From Paenibacillus alvei DSM 29 (GTDB lineage: Bacteria > Bacillota > Bacilli > Paenibacillales > Paenibacillaceae): a DNA stretch of 64,000 nucleotides. This document shows, in pieces, positions 1 through 9,465 of the stretch. The notes below the pieces were generated by a model. That model ran no database searches and was not told the origin of the DNA. It saw nothing but the letters and a program-made list of their open reading frames with translations. How positions within the stretch are numbered: position 1 is the first letter of the stretch; the number at the start of each line of letters is the position of its first letter. Made by a program: the position numbers and the translations under genes. The stretch is from assembly GCF_000293805.1 (NCBI RefSeq), contig NZ_AMBZ01000007.1, forward strand, positions 1-64,000, in the 5' to 3' direction.

Positions 1-1
1 A

Positions 2-694
2 GGTGCAACAGGTGCGACAGGAGCAACAGGAGCAACGGGAGCAGGAGTAACCGGAGCCACGGGAGCGACAGGAGCCACTGGGGCAACAGGAGCGACAGGA
101 GCAACAGGTGCAACCGGGGTAACGGGAGCAACGGGTGCGCCTGGACCGGTAGTGGCATCTATTATTCCGTTTGCATCATTTCTTCCAGTCTTGTTATCGA
201 CTGTGCCATGCGGTGCACCAGGAATTGGCGCTCTTATTGGTTTCGGTAACAGTGCGCCAACACCTACGATTATTGGACCTACAATAGACTTAACTGGGGG
301 ACCTGGTATACCGCTCAATCTTGCATTTACAGTTCCACTTGGCGGAACCATTACGTCTATAGCTGCATACTTCAGTGTTACAACAGGACTCTGCTTAGAC
401 TGTATGGGTGGGGTTAATCAATCCTTAACCATTCATGCACAACTGTGGCAATCAACCACACCAGACAATATATTTACTCCGATTCCGGGAACACTTGTTG
501 ATCTGCAGCCACCATTGACTGGAGTCATAACTGCGGGTGAGCATGTGAATGGATTGGTATCGGGATTAAATATCCCAGTGCCGCCTCAAACTCGTTTGCT
601 TATGGTATTCTTCGTAACGACTTCAGGGGTTCAAGAGCCAATTGCAATTGCAGGCTATGCAAGTGCAGGAGTTACAATCCAATCAGCTCAATAG
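2..694 (+). CDS. Collagen-like exosporium glycoprotein, BclB-type, 5' end missing
   Basis: The frame is open from the first bases of the window, so the start lies upstream. About the first 48 codons encode Gly-X-Thr collagen-like triplets, mostly Gly-Ala-Thr, with one irregular two-residue unit near base 45. The remaining 180 or so residues form a non-collagenous C-terminal domain rich in Gly, Pro, Ile and Leu that resembles the BclB C-terminal domain of exosporium proteins. Proteins of this type form hair-like filaments on the spore surface, and the Thr residues are usual O-glycosylation sites. The total repeat length cannot be judged from this fragment. A strong hairpin follows the stop. 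Confidence 0.8.
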   Translation, partial: GATGATGATGATGAGVTGATGATGATGATGATGATGATGVTGATGAPGPVVASIIPFASFLPVLLSTVPCGAPGIGALIGFGNSAPTPTIIGPTIDLTGGPGIPLNLAFTVPLGGTITSIAAYFSVTTGLCLDCMGGVNQSLTIHAQLWQSTTPDNIFTPIPGTLVDLQPPLTGVITAGEHVNGLVSGLNIPVPPQTRLLMVFFVTTSGVQEPIAIAGYASAGVTIQSAQ

Positions 695-720
695 GTTTAC
701 CCTCTTAGGAAGGAAAATGA

Positions 721-778
721 AAAACGGCAGCTTCTTGGGTCAACGATTGTCATCGTTTGACTCAAGAGCTGCCGTTTC
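721..778. terminator. Bidirectional terminator
   Basis: A long inverted repeat begins with AAACGGCAGC and ends with GCTGCCGTTT, with imperfect central pairing. A-rich and T-rich flanks lie on either side. It separates the convergent exosporium gene and the DUF2653 gene and can serve both strands. Confidence 0.8.
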
Positions 779-797
779 CTATATACGTTATGTCTAA

Positions 798-1088
798 TTA
801 TTGATTCGTGTCGATATCTGCCCACATTTCTTCATCAACATCAAGCTTAATCTGATGACGAAATACTCGTTGTCCATACTCGTTATTCATATACTGTTCA
901 ATGGCTTCGAGCAGATTGGATTCAACTAAGTATTGGGAACGGTCATGCACCCACACCTCAGCAGTAAACCCATGCTCTTCGTCCCAGCAGAGCTCAACGT
1001 TTACATCTTCCGGACGAACCTGCTTCCGCATTGCAATATGAAGGCATACAGCATTAATGAGCTCGTCCATAGACAGACGATATTGCAT
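798..1088 (-). CDS. DUF2653 family protein (YxcD-like)
   Basis: The product is 96 residues and cytosolic, with no signal or membrane segment. It carries the family pattern: a helix around the words INAVCLHIA, then an acidic strand with WDEEHGFTAEVWV, then a short helix. This matches Bacillus YxcD (DUF2653), whose function is not known. The ATG at 1088 is preferred over the GTG at 1097 because it overlaps the TAA of the upstream gene as TAATG and has GGTGGA about eight bases before it. The overlap implies translational coupling with the membrane protein gene upstream. Confidence 0.8.
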   Translation of the reverse strand: MQYRLSMDELINAVCLHIAMRKQVRPEDVNVELCWDEEHGFTAEVWVHDRSQYLVESNLLEAIEQYMNNEYGQRVFRHQIKLDVDEEMWADIDTNQ

Positions 1089-1534
1089 TAATTCCACCGC
1101 CCAGGGCCAGGTGTAGATGGGTTGCGTTTATTTCTGAACCTCTTCACAACCATCATAACTAGGCTAATGAGAAGGAATAATGCCATAACGTTGATCATGA
1201 GTCCTAAGATATCTCCCATGAATCCGAGATTACCGAACATGCTGCCAAACAGCATGCCGGCCAAACCACCGATCATTAAGCCTTTCATGAGGCTGCCACC
1301 ACTGAAAAACCCGCGATTTTGTGTCGGTGCCGTGCTTGATGTTTTACTCTGATTCGTGTTGTCTGAACGGTTAACTTGATTATTTGTAGACTTATTTGGA
1401 GCAGGCTTGTATTTCTGCACTCCAGAGCGGAAAGAACCGCCGCGCTTGGCATCGGCAATGTCCATCATCGTCGGTGTAGTTACCGCGAAGATAAGGAAGA
1501 ATGCCATAACGACCATAATCCACTTATTACGCAT
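1088..1534 (-). CDS. Small membrane protein with Gly-rich hydrophobic centre
   Basis: The start at 1534 is chosen because GGGAGG sits a few bases upstream; the longer open frame has no such site. The 148-residue product has an N-terminal signal-anchor (IMVVMAFFLIFAV) ending near an Ala-Asp-Ala site, then a Ser/Thr/Asn-rich linker. A Gly-rich hydrophobic stretch (LMIGGLAGMLFGSMFG), a second membrane segment and a basic tail follow. The pattern recalls the N-terminal part of predicted Tim44-like lipid-binding proteins, but the Tim44 domain itself is absent. It forms a two-gene operon with the DUF2653 gene. Function unknown. Confidence 0.65.
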   Translation of the reverse strand: MRNKWIMVVMAFFLIFAVTTPTMMDIADAKRGGSFRSGVQKYKPAPNKSTNNQVNRSDNTNQSKTSSTAPTQNRGFFSGGSLMKGLMIGGLAGMLFGSMFGNLGFMGDILGLMINVMALFLLISLVMMVVKRFRNKRNPSTPGPGRWN

Positions 1535-1682
1535 GAATTGCCTCCCTATTGATGTAATAATTGTTGACAAGTAGTAATACGGATTCAAGGAAATAGAGGT
1601 TTCAAATAAATATTGAAATTGATACAATAAATGAAATCAAGTTCATTGTCATATGTGCTTATTTGTAGTAAGGAGGAACGCA

Positions 1683-2228
1683 ATGCAATATCCGGCAGCG
1701 TATATTGAATATATGGCTCATTTTCACGGGTCTCGAGATTGGTTCGAATGTCATGAAATTATGGAGGAATATTGGAAAGAGGAGTCCTCTGAGGTACGAA
1801 AGCGCCAATGGCTGGCTCTTGTTCAAATTGCTGTTGGGCTGTACCATGAACGTCGCGGGAACGTAAAAGGAGCCTTGAAAATGTTTTCAAGTGCACTGGA
1901 ACATGCTGAATTCATTGATTGGGGAGCGATTGGCCTCAATGGTGAAACATTGAAAAAGGAATTGAAAGATCGGAAAGTATGGCTGATGGATTCCCAAATG
2001 GGGACTGACTGTGTACCCGATTATTCGGAGTGGAACTTCCCGATTGAGGATCCGATTTTATTAGACTTATGCACTCGTTTTTGTACGCAAAAGGGATGGG
2101 GCTGGTGCACGAATGGCAGCCATCAGGACGCAGCGATAAGAGATAGGCATTTACTTCGAGATCGCACAGATGTGATTGAAGCGAGACAGCAAGCATATGA
2201 GACCAGGAAGCAAGAGAGACGGGGGTGA
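1683..2228 (+). CDS. DUF309 domain protein
   Basis: The start at 1683 follows an AAGGAGG site at good spacing. The N-terminal 100 residues are the helical DUF309 domain with its hallmarks: a Phe-His-x-x-Arg-Asp-x-Phe-x-x-His-Glu segment, a Glu-x-x-Trp pair and the helix LALVQIAVGLYHERRGN. The second half is Cys- and Trp-rich and not recognised. DUF309 proteins are small helical proteins of unknown biochemical role. The gene is monocistronic and convergent with the PadR gene. Confidence 0.8.
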   Translation: MQYPAAYIEYMAHFHGSRDWFECHEIMEEYWKEESSEVRKRQWLALVQIAVGLYHERRGNVKGALKMFSSALEHAEFIDWGAIGLNGETLKKELKDRKVWLMDSQMGTDCVPDYSEWNFPIEDPILLDLCTRFCTQKGWGWCTNGSHQDAAIRDRHLLRDRTDVIEARQQAYETRKQERRG

Positions 2229-2295
2229 TGCCTGCTGAAGAGCAGGCTCCCGTCTGCATATTGAGCACGGCACGGACGGGAAACCGAATCTCTTC

Positions 2296-2835
2296 TTACT
2301 CGGCACCATCATGTTCTAGCATTTGAACGACCCAGCGGCACCACTCAATTTGAGCAGCTGCAAGAGAAATGGCACGGTGAAGCAAAATATAGTCGCCAAA
2401 ATGCTTGGAACGAATATGTCGTTCTTTTTCTGGAACGCGATCAAGCAATTTTTCGAAATAAGCTGTCTTGGTTTCTAACTGCTTCATGCGGGTAAGGAAC
2501 AACGGAATCGTAATTTCTTTTTCAGCCATCCAAATGCACTTTGTCTTTAAGCTCAACTCGTCACGTGTTGTTTGCTCCGCAGGAGGTTCCCCTAGCCAAT
2601 CCAGTACGACAGATTTCCCTTGTTCTGTAATGGAGTATACCTTTTTGTCAGGCTTGTCCCGCTGTTCGATGCGTACAAATTGAACCAGTCCCTCACGTTC
2701 GAGCTTTGCCAATAGCGGGTAGATTTGGCTGTGCTTCGCTGGCCAAAACGGCTGTATGCGAAGCATAAGATCGTAACCTGAATAGGAATCGCTAGCCAGC
2801 AAGCCAAGCAGACCGTATGATAGTGTGTTTAGCAA
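2296..2835 (-). CDS. PadR family transcriptional regulator
   Basis: The start is a TTG at 2835 placed six bases after AAGGAGGGG. The N-terminal 80 residues form the PadR winged helix, with the LLGLLASDSYSGYDL helix, the recognition part around SQIYPLLAKLEREGLV and the wing KKVYSITEQGK. The C-terminal half is the helical dimerisation part (PadR C-terminal type, about 100 residues). The intergenic region to the CobW-type gene carries a perfect ATGT-N8-ACAT operator. Autoregulation and control of the divergent metallochaperone gene are therefore inferred. Confidence 0.88.
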   Translation of the reverse strand: MLNTLSYGLLGLLASDSYSGYDLMLRIQPFWPAKHSQIYPLLAKLEREGLVQFVRIEQRDKPDKKVYSITEQGKSVVLDWLGEPPAEQTTRDELSLKTKCIWMAEKEITIPLFLTRMKQLETKTAYFEKLLDRVPEKERHIRSKHFGDYILLHRAISLAAAQIEWCRWVVQMLEHDGAE

Positions 2836-2902
2836 CTCTAACCCCTCCTTATTTCGATTGACCCCTTCTATCATTCCTAAAGAAATATACAATGACCATT
2901 AT

Positions 2903-2918
2903 ATGTAAAAACATACAT
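2903..2918. promoter_or_regulatory. Candidate PadR operator (ATGT-N8-ACAT)
   Basis: ATGT at 2903-2906 and ACAT at 2915-2918 are separated by exactly eight bases, the spacing described for PadR operators. The site lies about 70 bp before the padR start and about 110 bp before the divergent CobW-type gene, so it could repress one or both. Confidence 0.5.
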
Positions 2919-3028
2919 AATAGCAAGATCGTTTCACAATAATGATATCGTTTTTTCATGTGCTTTTGAAATGGGGCAGACCTTGTCTGAACAGGGGCTG
3001 TTGCGTCGTATAGAACAAGGGGGTATGA

Positions 3029-4135
3029 TTGGGGAGCAAGCATGATAAGGAAATGGGGTTATTGTCAATGCCATTATCACATCGTACACAAAACCGGACG
3101 ATACCGGTTATTATATTATCTGGATTTTTAGGTACTGGGAAGACAACTCTTTTGAAGCAGTGGCTGCAGTGGAGCACAGAGGCTCAACTGGTTCCCGCCG
3201 TCATAATGAACGAAGTCGGCGAGGTGAATCTTGATGGCCAGCAGCTTCCGCCAGAAGTAGCCATGAAGGAAATGCTCGGAGGATGCATATGCTGTTCTTT
3301 CCGTGGTGATTTCAGTATGAAGCTGTACGAGCTTGTACAGGAGGAGAATCCTGATGTCATCTATGTGGAATGCACGGGGATTGCAGAGCCTATGGAACTA
3401 GTCGAGTCGATTACTGAAGTATCCCTTTACTCCCAGATCGTATTGACGAATATTGTGACCGTAGTAGATGTCAAGCATCTTGGAGATTTGTTGGCAGATG
3501 AATCTGGGCTGCAAAAGGCGAATCGCAAGATGGTGCGATTGCTGGAAGAACAAATCCGTGCAGCGCATATGATCCTGCTGAATAAGTCTGACTTGGCAAT
3601 TGCGGATCAAATTGAACTTGTACAGCAGCAGGTACGGAAATGGAATGAACATGCGAAGCATGTCATCACCGATCACGCTGTTATGGGACGAGAGATGTGG
3701 CTTCAAAGCTGCATAAATGCCGGAGGATCCCGTTTATTCGTTAAGGATGATTTACAGTCCGACAATCAAATCGATGCCTCCGTGAGCCATGAACATAGTG
3801 AGCAGCCTATGGAACATACAAAGCATGAAGCGCATCATCATGCACATGCTCATGACTTTGTTACCGCGTGGACATACTCTTTGACGCAACCAATGGACAG
3901 TGAACGCTTTGAACAGTGGCTGTCCTCGCTGCCTGCGAACGTGTACCGGGCAAAAGGGATTGTCAGCTTTACGGACACAACGAAACGATATATGTTTCAA
4001 TTCGCTTATCGAACATCTGATTTTATCCCGGTTGCACCACAAGGTGAAGTGAAGGATGTACTCGTTGTAATTGGTGAGCATTTAGATACGAATTTTTTAG
4101 AACAGACGCTCCAAGAGACAGTATTCCAGTTATAA
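3029..4135 (+). CDS. CobW/COG0523 family GTP-binding metallochaperone
   Basis: The protein has the COG0523 G-domain: Walker A GFLGTGKTT, the metal-binding motif Gly-Cys-Ile-Cys-Cys, the ECTGIAEP switch segment and the NKSD guanine-recognition motif. A His-rich stretch (HHHAHAH and several other His residues) follows, then the CobW C-terminal domain. The family hydrolyses GTP to load metals, often zinc, onto client proteins. The TTG at 3029 has AAGGGGG close upstream; ATG codons at 3053 and 3068 are alternatives that keep every motif. The gene is divergent from padR. No Zur box was recognised, so the metal is an inference. Confidence 0.85.
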   Translation: MGSKHDKEMGLLSMPLSHRTQNRTIPVIILSGFLGTGKTTLLKQWLQWSTEAQLVPAVIMNEVGEVNLDGQQLPPEVAMKEMLGGCICCSFRGDFSMKLYELVQEENPDVIYVECTGIAEPMELVESITEVSLYSQIVLTNIVTVVDVKHLGDLLADESGLQKANRKMVRLLEEQIRAAHMILLNKSDLAIADQIELVQQQVRKWNEHAKHVITDHAVMGREMWLQSCINAGGSRLFVKDDLQSDNQIDASVSHEHSEQPMEHTKHEAHHHAHAHDFVTAWTYSLTQPMDSERFEQWLSSLPANVYRAKGIVSFTDTTKRYMFQFAYRTSDFIPVAPQGEVKDVLVVIGEHLDTNFLEQTLQETVFQL

Positions 4136-4152
4136 TAGTTTATTTTGCATTC

Positions 4153-5191
4153 ATGAAGCAAGAGCAACGATTACTAATTAAACACGGAGATCGTAAAAGG
4201 ATGATGCAAACCGACTTTCATCATAATTTCAATCAGTTTTTTGACGGGCTTGAAATGCAAAGAAGCGACGGAAAGCGTAATGAGCAATTGCTGCTTCCTG
4301 CACATATAGGAGAAGGCGCGATTCGAAGGTTCATTCCTCGTACGGATATCGAAGTTATTGTTTCTAAATATTCGATGCACAATGATCGAACCGTATCGCT
4401 TCGGACAAAGGCGGCTATGGTTGAGCTTCAGTATTGCCTGAAAGGTGCTCGGGAAGTGAGCATCGCCGGGGTCAAAAATGAATTTTCACCGGACAGTTGC
4501 TCACTGCAATTCATTAATCAAGCGAATGCGAGCTTTGAGTTCATTGGAAATACAACGTATCATATGGTAAGTATCGGCATCCCGATCCACACGTTTCATC
4601 ATTTTATGGAGGAAAGCGACGGGACTCGAAAAATTGATTTTGCCCATATTCTGGGAATCCGCTCCTATTATTGTGAGCATGAAGCCATCACGCCAACGAC
4701 AACAATACGGTTGCAACAAATATTAGACGCATCGACGATCGCTTATACCAAAAATATCGAGCTGGAATGCAGAGTAATGGAATTACTGGCTGAAGCCTTT
4801 CATCAGTTTTTCAATGAACGATGCAGCAGATCCAGAACGTTAACAAAATTGGATATGCAAAAAATAAAGGACGCAAAGGATATTATTTTGCAGCAAATGG
4901 CAGATCCTCCATCATTGCTCGAGCTGTCTAAAATGGTTGGACTGAACGATTTTTAAGCTAAAAAACAGCTTTAAAGAGATGTATGGCACGACAGTGTTTG
5001 GCTATTTACGAGAAAAGCGTTTGGAGAAGGCGTTACTTCTCCTTCAGCAAGGGAAGCTGAACGTGACGGAAACCGCATTTGAAGTAGGGTACACGAATGC
5101 GAGTTACTTCTCGGAAGCTTTTCGCCGAAAATATGGGGTGAATCCAGGAAGCGTCGTTGTAAAGCGCAATAATGATGACTGCTATCAATAA
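4153..5191 (+). pseudogene. AraC family regulator, split by one frameshift
   Basis: The first frame (to the TAA at 4954-4956) encodes an N-terminal sensing domain and the first helix-turn-helix start (LLELSKMVGLNDF). Reading on in the next frame restores the rest of the AraC domain: KLKNSFKEMYGTTVFGYL and the second motif, AFEVGYTNASYFSEAFRRKYG. Removing one T from the run of five T at about 4950-4954 joins them exactly. The layout resembles PchR-like siderophore regulators, but the target is unknown. No good ribosome site precedes the ATG at 4153; ATGs near 4201 are alternatives. It may be a sequencing error or a recent inactivation. Confidence 0.75.
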
Positions 5192-5288
5192 AATACATGA
5201 TGGTGAGTCCACTTTTCATCTCGTTGATAATCAGTGTCAATAATCCATAAGCAAACAGGTACAACCTGTTTCAGGAAGGAGGGAGCTT

Positions 5289-5462
5289 ATGGGTAAAAAA
5301 ATATCCCTTTGTGATCAGATCCTTATTAGCTGGAGCGTTTCCGATTGGTCGAAATTACAGCGGGTCATTGGGTACCGTACCTTCCTAAATGAACAATTGT
5401 ATCTCCATTGGCATTTTACAAACGCAAAAAGCTCCTGCACTAGAAAGGGAATCCCGTTCTAA
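5289..5462 (+). other. Short frame behind a strong ribosome site, possibly a gene relic
   Basis: An ATG at 5289 follows GGAAGGAGGGAG, a very strong ribosome site, yet the frame runs only 57 codons into the next hairpin. One base out of frame, after the run of seven A, the text reads like a transporter N-terminus (KKYPFVIRSLLAGAF) for about 30 codons before a stop. This suggests the 5' stub of a membrane transporter gene, perhaps the lost target of the AraC regulator. Not recognised with certainty. Confidence 0.3.
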
Positions 5463-5475
5463 TGCAGGAGCTTTG
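5428..5475. terminator. Bidirectional terminator
   Basis: AAAGCTCCTGCA on the left pairs with TGCAGGAGCTTT on the right, and the inner TAGAA/TTCTA extends the stem. A and T runs flank it on both sides. It serves the convergent carbonic anhydrase gene. Confidence 0.8.
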
Positions 5476-5495
5476 CCCGTGTCTATGTAACGGAA

Positions 5496-6110
5496 TTAGC
5501 GGGTAGCTGAGGGCGTATGGTGCCCTGGTTCCGCATCGTTGTTATCCAAGTAGCGATATCCATCTGCTATCCATTCCAATGCACCCGTATCAGGATGAAT
5601 AACCATACCATGAACCGGTACATCTGAAGGGAGCAGCGGGTGCTTACGAAGCACTTGCACACTGTTCATAACCCCTTCATGGACATCATTGAAGCCTCGC
5701 AGCCAGTGGTGCAGCTTAATTCCAGAGTTCGTCAGCGTATCCAGAACAACATCCTCAACGCCGCGCTGTTTGGCCTTGTCAATAATATGTTGAGAATTCA
5801 AGCCAGTCATCCCGCAGCCATAGTGTCCGATAACGATAACTTCATCTGCTTCGAGCTCGTAAATAGCGACAAGCACACTCCGCACAACACTTCCGAATGG
5901 TTGTGAAATAATTGCACCTGCGTTTTTAATAATTTTGACGTCGCCATTTCGCAAATTCATTGCTTTTGGAAGGAGCTCGACGAGTCGAGTATCCATGCAT
6001 GTAATTATGACCATTTTCTTGTCGGGGAATTTGTCCGTTAAATACTGTTCATATTCGCGTTTCTCGACGAATTCACGGTTGAAATCTAAGATGTTAGACA
6101 TGTTTGACAT
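5496..6110 (-). CDS. Beta-class carbonic anhydrase
   Basis: The 204-residue protein carries the beta-carbonic anhydrase zinc site: Cys and Asp in CMDTR, and His and Cys in HYGCGM. It interconverts CO2 and bicarbonate in the cytosol. The start at 6110 follows GGGAGGAAATAAC; the longer frame reaching 6194 overlaps the upstream gene and lacks a ribosome site. The gene lies 28 bp downstream of the YqkB-like gene on the same strand, so the two are probably one operon. Length and motif order are normal for the Bacillus YtiB/YvdA-type enzymes. Confidence 0.9.
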   Translation of the reverse strand: MSNMSNILDFNREFVEKREYEQYLTDKFPDKKMVIITCMDTRLVELLPKAMNLRNGDVKIIKNAGAIISQPFGSVVRSVLVAIYELEADEVIVIGHYGCGMTGLNSQHIIDKAKQRGVEDVVLDTLTNSGIKLHHWLRGFNDVHEGVMNSVQVLRKHPLLPSDVPVHGMVIHPDTGALEWIADGYRYLDNNDAEPGHHTPSATR

Positions 6111-6138
6111 GTTATTTCCTCCCTTACATGTTGACGCC

Positions 6139-6480
6139 TCATTTGTCACGGTAATCATGGCATGCGACGTGTGTGGAATAAATTTGTTGTGCACTGCTCA
6201 GCTTGTAAAAGCCGCTGCTTCCCGATACATCAAGGTTCAATTTCTCATCAAAGAACACAATATGATGCCGGTTCATAACGAATTCAAGCGGCGCATTGCA
6301 AGGTATTGGCAAGTCATCCGCGTCAGCATGTGGGATAATCCAAATTGCAGGTACTCCGTTGACGGCACAGCCGCAACCGTCCGTATCGTGTACAAGCTTA
6401 ATGATTCCGCCATTTGCGGAGCTGAGACGCTGCTGGAGCTGCTGTTCTGCTGCTGCAGTCACTTGAATGGAAATTGACAT
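6139..6480 (-). CDS. HesB/YqkB-like iron-sulfur cluster biosynthesis family protein
   Basis: The start at 6480 follows AAGGAG at proper spacing and gives a 113-residue protein. It begins with a beta strand and the helix AAAEQQLQQRLSS, then has GIIKLVHDTDGCGCAVNG, the position where A-type scaffold proteins keep conserved residues. The usual C-terminal Cys-Gly-Cys of true A-type carriers is not present. That fits the YqkB-like subfamily found in Bacillales. It is probably cotranscribed with the carbonic anhydrase gene downstream. Its biochemical role is uncertain. Confidence 0.75.
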   Translation of the reverse strand: MSISIQVTAAAEQQLQQRLSSANGGIIKLVHDTDGCGCAVNGVPAIWIIPHADADDLPIPCNAPLEFVMNRHHIVFFDEKLNLDVSGSSGFYKLSSAQQIYSTHVACHDYRDK

Positions 6481-6650
6481 CGTATCTGCTCCTTTATGGC
6501 TTAATGTTCGAGAATAAGTTGAAATAGTCATGTTAAAAATGATTCCAAAATAGAAATCGTTATTCACAATCGCTTTCGAATGTTGATTATATCGTTTTCA
6601 CCGCGTATCATCAAGAAGAAAGACCATACATAAAACGAGGTGAAGTGTGC

Positions 6651-8168
6651 ATGAATGCGCAAAATGAGGCAATCTTGCAGAAATTTCGGGATATAACAAC
6701 AAAACTGAAGAGTTATGAAGAAGCATTGAGCATCATGCATTGGGATTTGCGCACGGGTGCTCCCCGCAAAGGTGCAGAGCAGCGCTCCAAAACTATCGGA
6801 GCGTTGTCCGAGGACATGTTCAAATTGTCCGTATCCGATGAGATGGGTGAATGTTTGGATGCATTGGAGCAATCCGAAGTGTTCGAGCAGCTGTCTGCTG
6901 CAGATCGGAAAATGGTTACGGATGCGCGCAAGGAGTACAATCGCAGCCGAAAAATTCCTTCGAAGCTGTATCAGGAGTATGTGGTATTGACCTCACATGC
7001 AGAAACGATGTGGGAGGAAGCGAAAGAAAAGGCTGATTTCGAGATGTTTGCTCCATATTTGCGCGACATCGTGGCTAAGACACAGCAATTGATCGATTAC
7101 TGGGGTGTGAAGGATACTCGGTATGACACGCTGCTTGATATGTACGAGCCAGGAATGACAGTAGAGAAGTTGGATGCCATTTTTGGCAAGCTAAAAGAAG
7201 GTCTCGTACCTCTTGTTCATGCTGTGCAGGAGAAAGGCGAACAACCGGCTCATGATTTCTTGCATCTCGATTACGCAATCGAACAGCAGAAGGAAATTAG
7301 CCAGCATCTGCTGAAGGAAATGGGATATGATTTCGAGGCAGGCCGCTTGGATGAAAGTGTGCACCCGTTCATGATCGGCTTGAATTCGGGGGACGTTCGC
7401 ATTACGACGAACTATAAGACGGATGATGCGGCAAGTGCAATATTCAGCTCTCTGCACGAGGGCGGTCATGCGCTGTATGAGCAGAACATCAAGAAGGAAT
7501 TTGACGGCACGCCGTTATCTACTGGAACATCAATGGGAATTCACGAGTCGCAATCCCGATTCTGGGAGAACATGATCGGACGCAGCCGTCCTTTCTGGAA
7601 TCGCTACTACAGTGAACTGCAACGCTTGTTCCCTGAACAGTTGAACGAAGTGGATGTGGATACCTTCTATCGCGCCGTCAACCGCGTGGAGCCGTCCCTG
7701 ATCCGTACGGAAGCGGATGAAGTGACGTATAATTTGCATATTATTATCCGTTACGAGATTGAGAAGATGTTGTTCAACGAAAATCTGCCAGTTGAGGATC
7801 TTCCTCGTGTGTGGAAAGAAAAGTACGAGTCTTACCTGGGTGTAAGTCCGAGCCATGCTGGCGAAGGCGTGCTGCAGGATGTGCACTGGTCAGGCGGCGG
7901 ATTCGGCTACTTCCCATCGTATTCGCTTGGCAATATGTATGCCGCGCAAATGATGCATACGATGCACAAAGCACTTCCGAATTTGGAAGCACTTGTTGAA
8001 GAAGGGAAATTGGAGCCGATCAAGGAATGGTTGACTGAACAAGTATATCAATATGGCAAACTGTTAACCCCTTCCGAAATCATTATGAAAATAACAGGAG
8101 AGGCATTGAACCCGCAATATTTAGTTGATTATTTGACGAAGAAGACCAACGAAGTGTACGGCATGTAA
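6651..8168 (+). CDS. Carboxypeptidase Taq-type metallopeptidase (M32)
   Basis: The 505-residue length and overall sequence are typical of M32 thermostable carboxypeptidases such as Bacillus YpwA. The zinc and catalytic motif HEGGH lies at about residue 269, and the family segments GIHESQSRFWENMIGR and a later GGFGYFPSY are both present. These enzymes release single residues from peptide C-termini in the cytosol. The ATG at 6651 is chosen with GAGGTG eight bases before it; a GTG two codons earlier is possible. The gene stands alone and ends at a strong terminator. Confidence 0.93.
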   Translation: MNAQNEAILQKFRDITTKLKSYEEALSIMHWDLRTGAPRKGAEQRSKTIGALSEDMFKLSVSDEMGECLDALEQSEVFEQLSAADRKMVTDARKEYNRSRKIPSKLYQEYVVLTSHAETMWEEAKEKADFEMFAPYLRDIVAKTQQLIDYWGVKDTRYDTLLDMYEPGMTVEKLDAIFGKLKEGLVPLVHAVQEKGEQPAHDFLHLDYAIEQQKEISQHLLKEMGYDFEAGRLDESVHPFMIGLNSGDVRITTNYKTDDAASAIFSSLHEGGHALYEQNIKKEFDGTPLSTGTSMGIHESQSRFWENMIGRSRPFWNRYYSELQRLFPEQLNEVDVDTFYRAVNRVEPSLIRTEADEVTYNLHIIIRYEIEKMLFNENLPVEDLPRVWKEKYESYLGVSPSHAGEGVLQDVHWSGGGFGYFPSYSLGNMYAAQMMHTMHKALPNLEALVEEGKLEPIKEWLTEQVYQYGKLLTPSEIIMKITGEALNPQYLVDYLTKKTNEVYGM

Positions 8169-8189
8169 TCGAATCGATTTCGTAATAAG

Positions 8190-8219
8190 AACGCAGTCCT
8201 CTAGGGGACTGCGTTTTTT
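8190..8219 (+). terminator. Rho-independent terminator after M32 gene
   Basis: The stem ACGCAGTCC / GGACTGCGT encloses a short loop and is followed by six T. Confidence 0.9.
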
Positions 8220-8425
8220 GGTGATATCCATTGTCTGATGATTGATATCCGATTGCGGGCAAATAACCAATTCAACTATGCGTGCATACAATGCTATAAC
8301 CGAACAACAGGGCAGATTCAATTGCAGCCGTGTACTTCGTTTACTCGATCTCGATTGAACAGCTCGATGCAGGCTAAGTGTAAAGGTTCATACTACCCAT
8401 TTCAGATAAGGAGGATAGATATCGG

Positions 8426-9429
8426 GTGAGACACAAGTGGCGATTAAGCGCCTTGGCGTTTGTGGTTTTTACTGTGCTGGTGCTAAGTGCGTGTGGCTCC
8501 GACAATGGTTTAGTGAAGATTAAGGTCGGAGAAGTGACGCGTTCTATATTCTATGCCCCAGAATACGTTGCGCTTGGCAAGGGCTTTTTCAAGGAAGAAG
8601 GATTGGACGTAGATCTGCAGACGACCTCTGGCGGAGACAAGACAATGACTGCGCTGCTCTCAGGAGGTATTGATGTTGCGCTCGTCGGGTCAGAAACATC
8701 TGTTTATGTAGCACAACAGGGGGCAGAGGATCCGGTTATCAACTTTGCCCAGCTTACACAGACAGACGGGACATTCCTTGTTGCTCGAGAGAAGCAGGAC
8801 AATTTCGATTGGAATCAACTGAAAGGCAGTGTATTTCTGGGTCAGCGTAAAGGCGGAATGCCACAAATGGCAGGTGAGTTTACGCTGAAGAAACACAGTA
8901 TTGATCCGCAAAAAGACTTGAAGCTGATTCAAAATATCGACTTTGCCAATGTAGCGACTGCTTTCGCTTCAGGAACTGGCGAATATGTGCAGCTCTTCGA
9001 GCCGCAGGCTTCCATTTTTGAAAAAGAAGCCAAAGGTTATGTTGTGGCATCATTTGGCGTAGAGAGCGGCAAGCTTCCTTATACGGCTTTCATGTCCAAG
9101 CAAAGCAACCTCTCAAAAATAAGGATGCCATTCAAAAGTTCACCAATGCGATTTATAAAGCACAGCAATGGGTTGAAAAACAATCCGCTGAAGAAGTGAC
9201 AGATGCCATCCTTCCTTACTTCAAGGACGCTGATCGGAATATTGTTGCGAGTGCTGTAAAGCGTTATAAGGATCAGAAGTCGTATGCTACAGATCCGATA
9301 CTGGATGAGCAGGAGTGGAATCACTTGCTGGATGTTCTTGACTCAGCTGGAGAGTTGAAAGCTCGCGTGCATCACGAACAAATCGTTAACAATGAATTTG
9401 CTAAAAAAGCGATCCAGCAGGTGAAATGA
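8426..9429 (+). pseudogene. ABC transporter substrate-binding lipoprotein (NMT1/SsuA type), frameshifted
   Basis: The GTG at 8426 follows AAGGAGG and starts a lipoprotein signal with lipobox LSAC. The mature part is an NMT1/THI5-like periplasmic-binding fold (YAPEYVALGKGFFKEEGLDV, then LLSGGIDVALVGSE). After about residue 227 the frame ends in unrelated residues. A second frame carries the natural continuation (LKNKDAIQKFTNAIYKAQQWV, then DAILPYF) to the stop at 9429. One missing base near 9107 explains it. The ATPase and permease follow at once. Relatives take up sulfonates, nitrate or thiamine precursors; the substrate here is unknown. Confidence 0.8.
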
Positions 9430-9465
9430 CGGATGCCATCATCTCATTCGAAGGGAGGCGCCTCA

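Noticed and set aside
2..145. Short tandem repeat that could be read as a repeat array
   Set aside because: It is in frame and encodes Gly-Ala-Thr collagen triplets of the exosporium gene; no spacers as in a CRISPR array.
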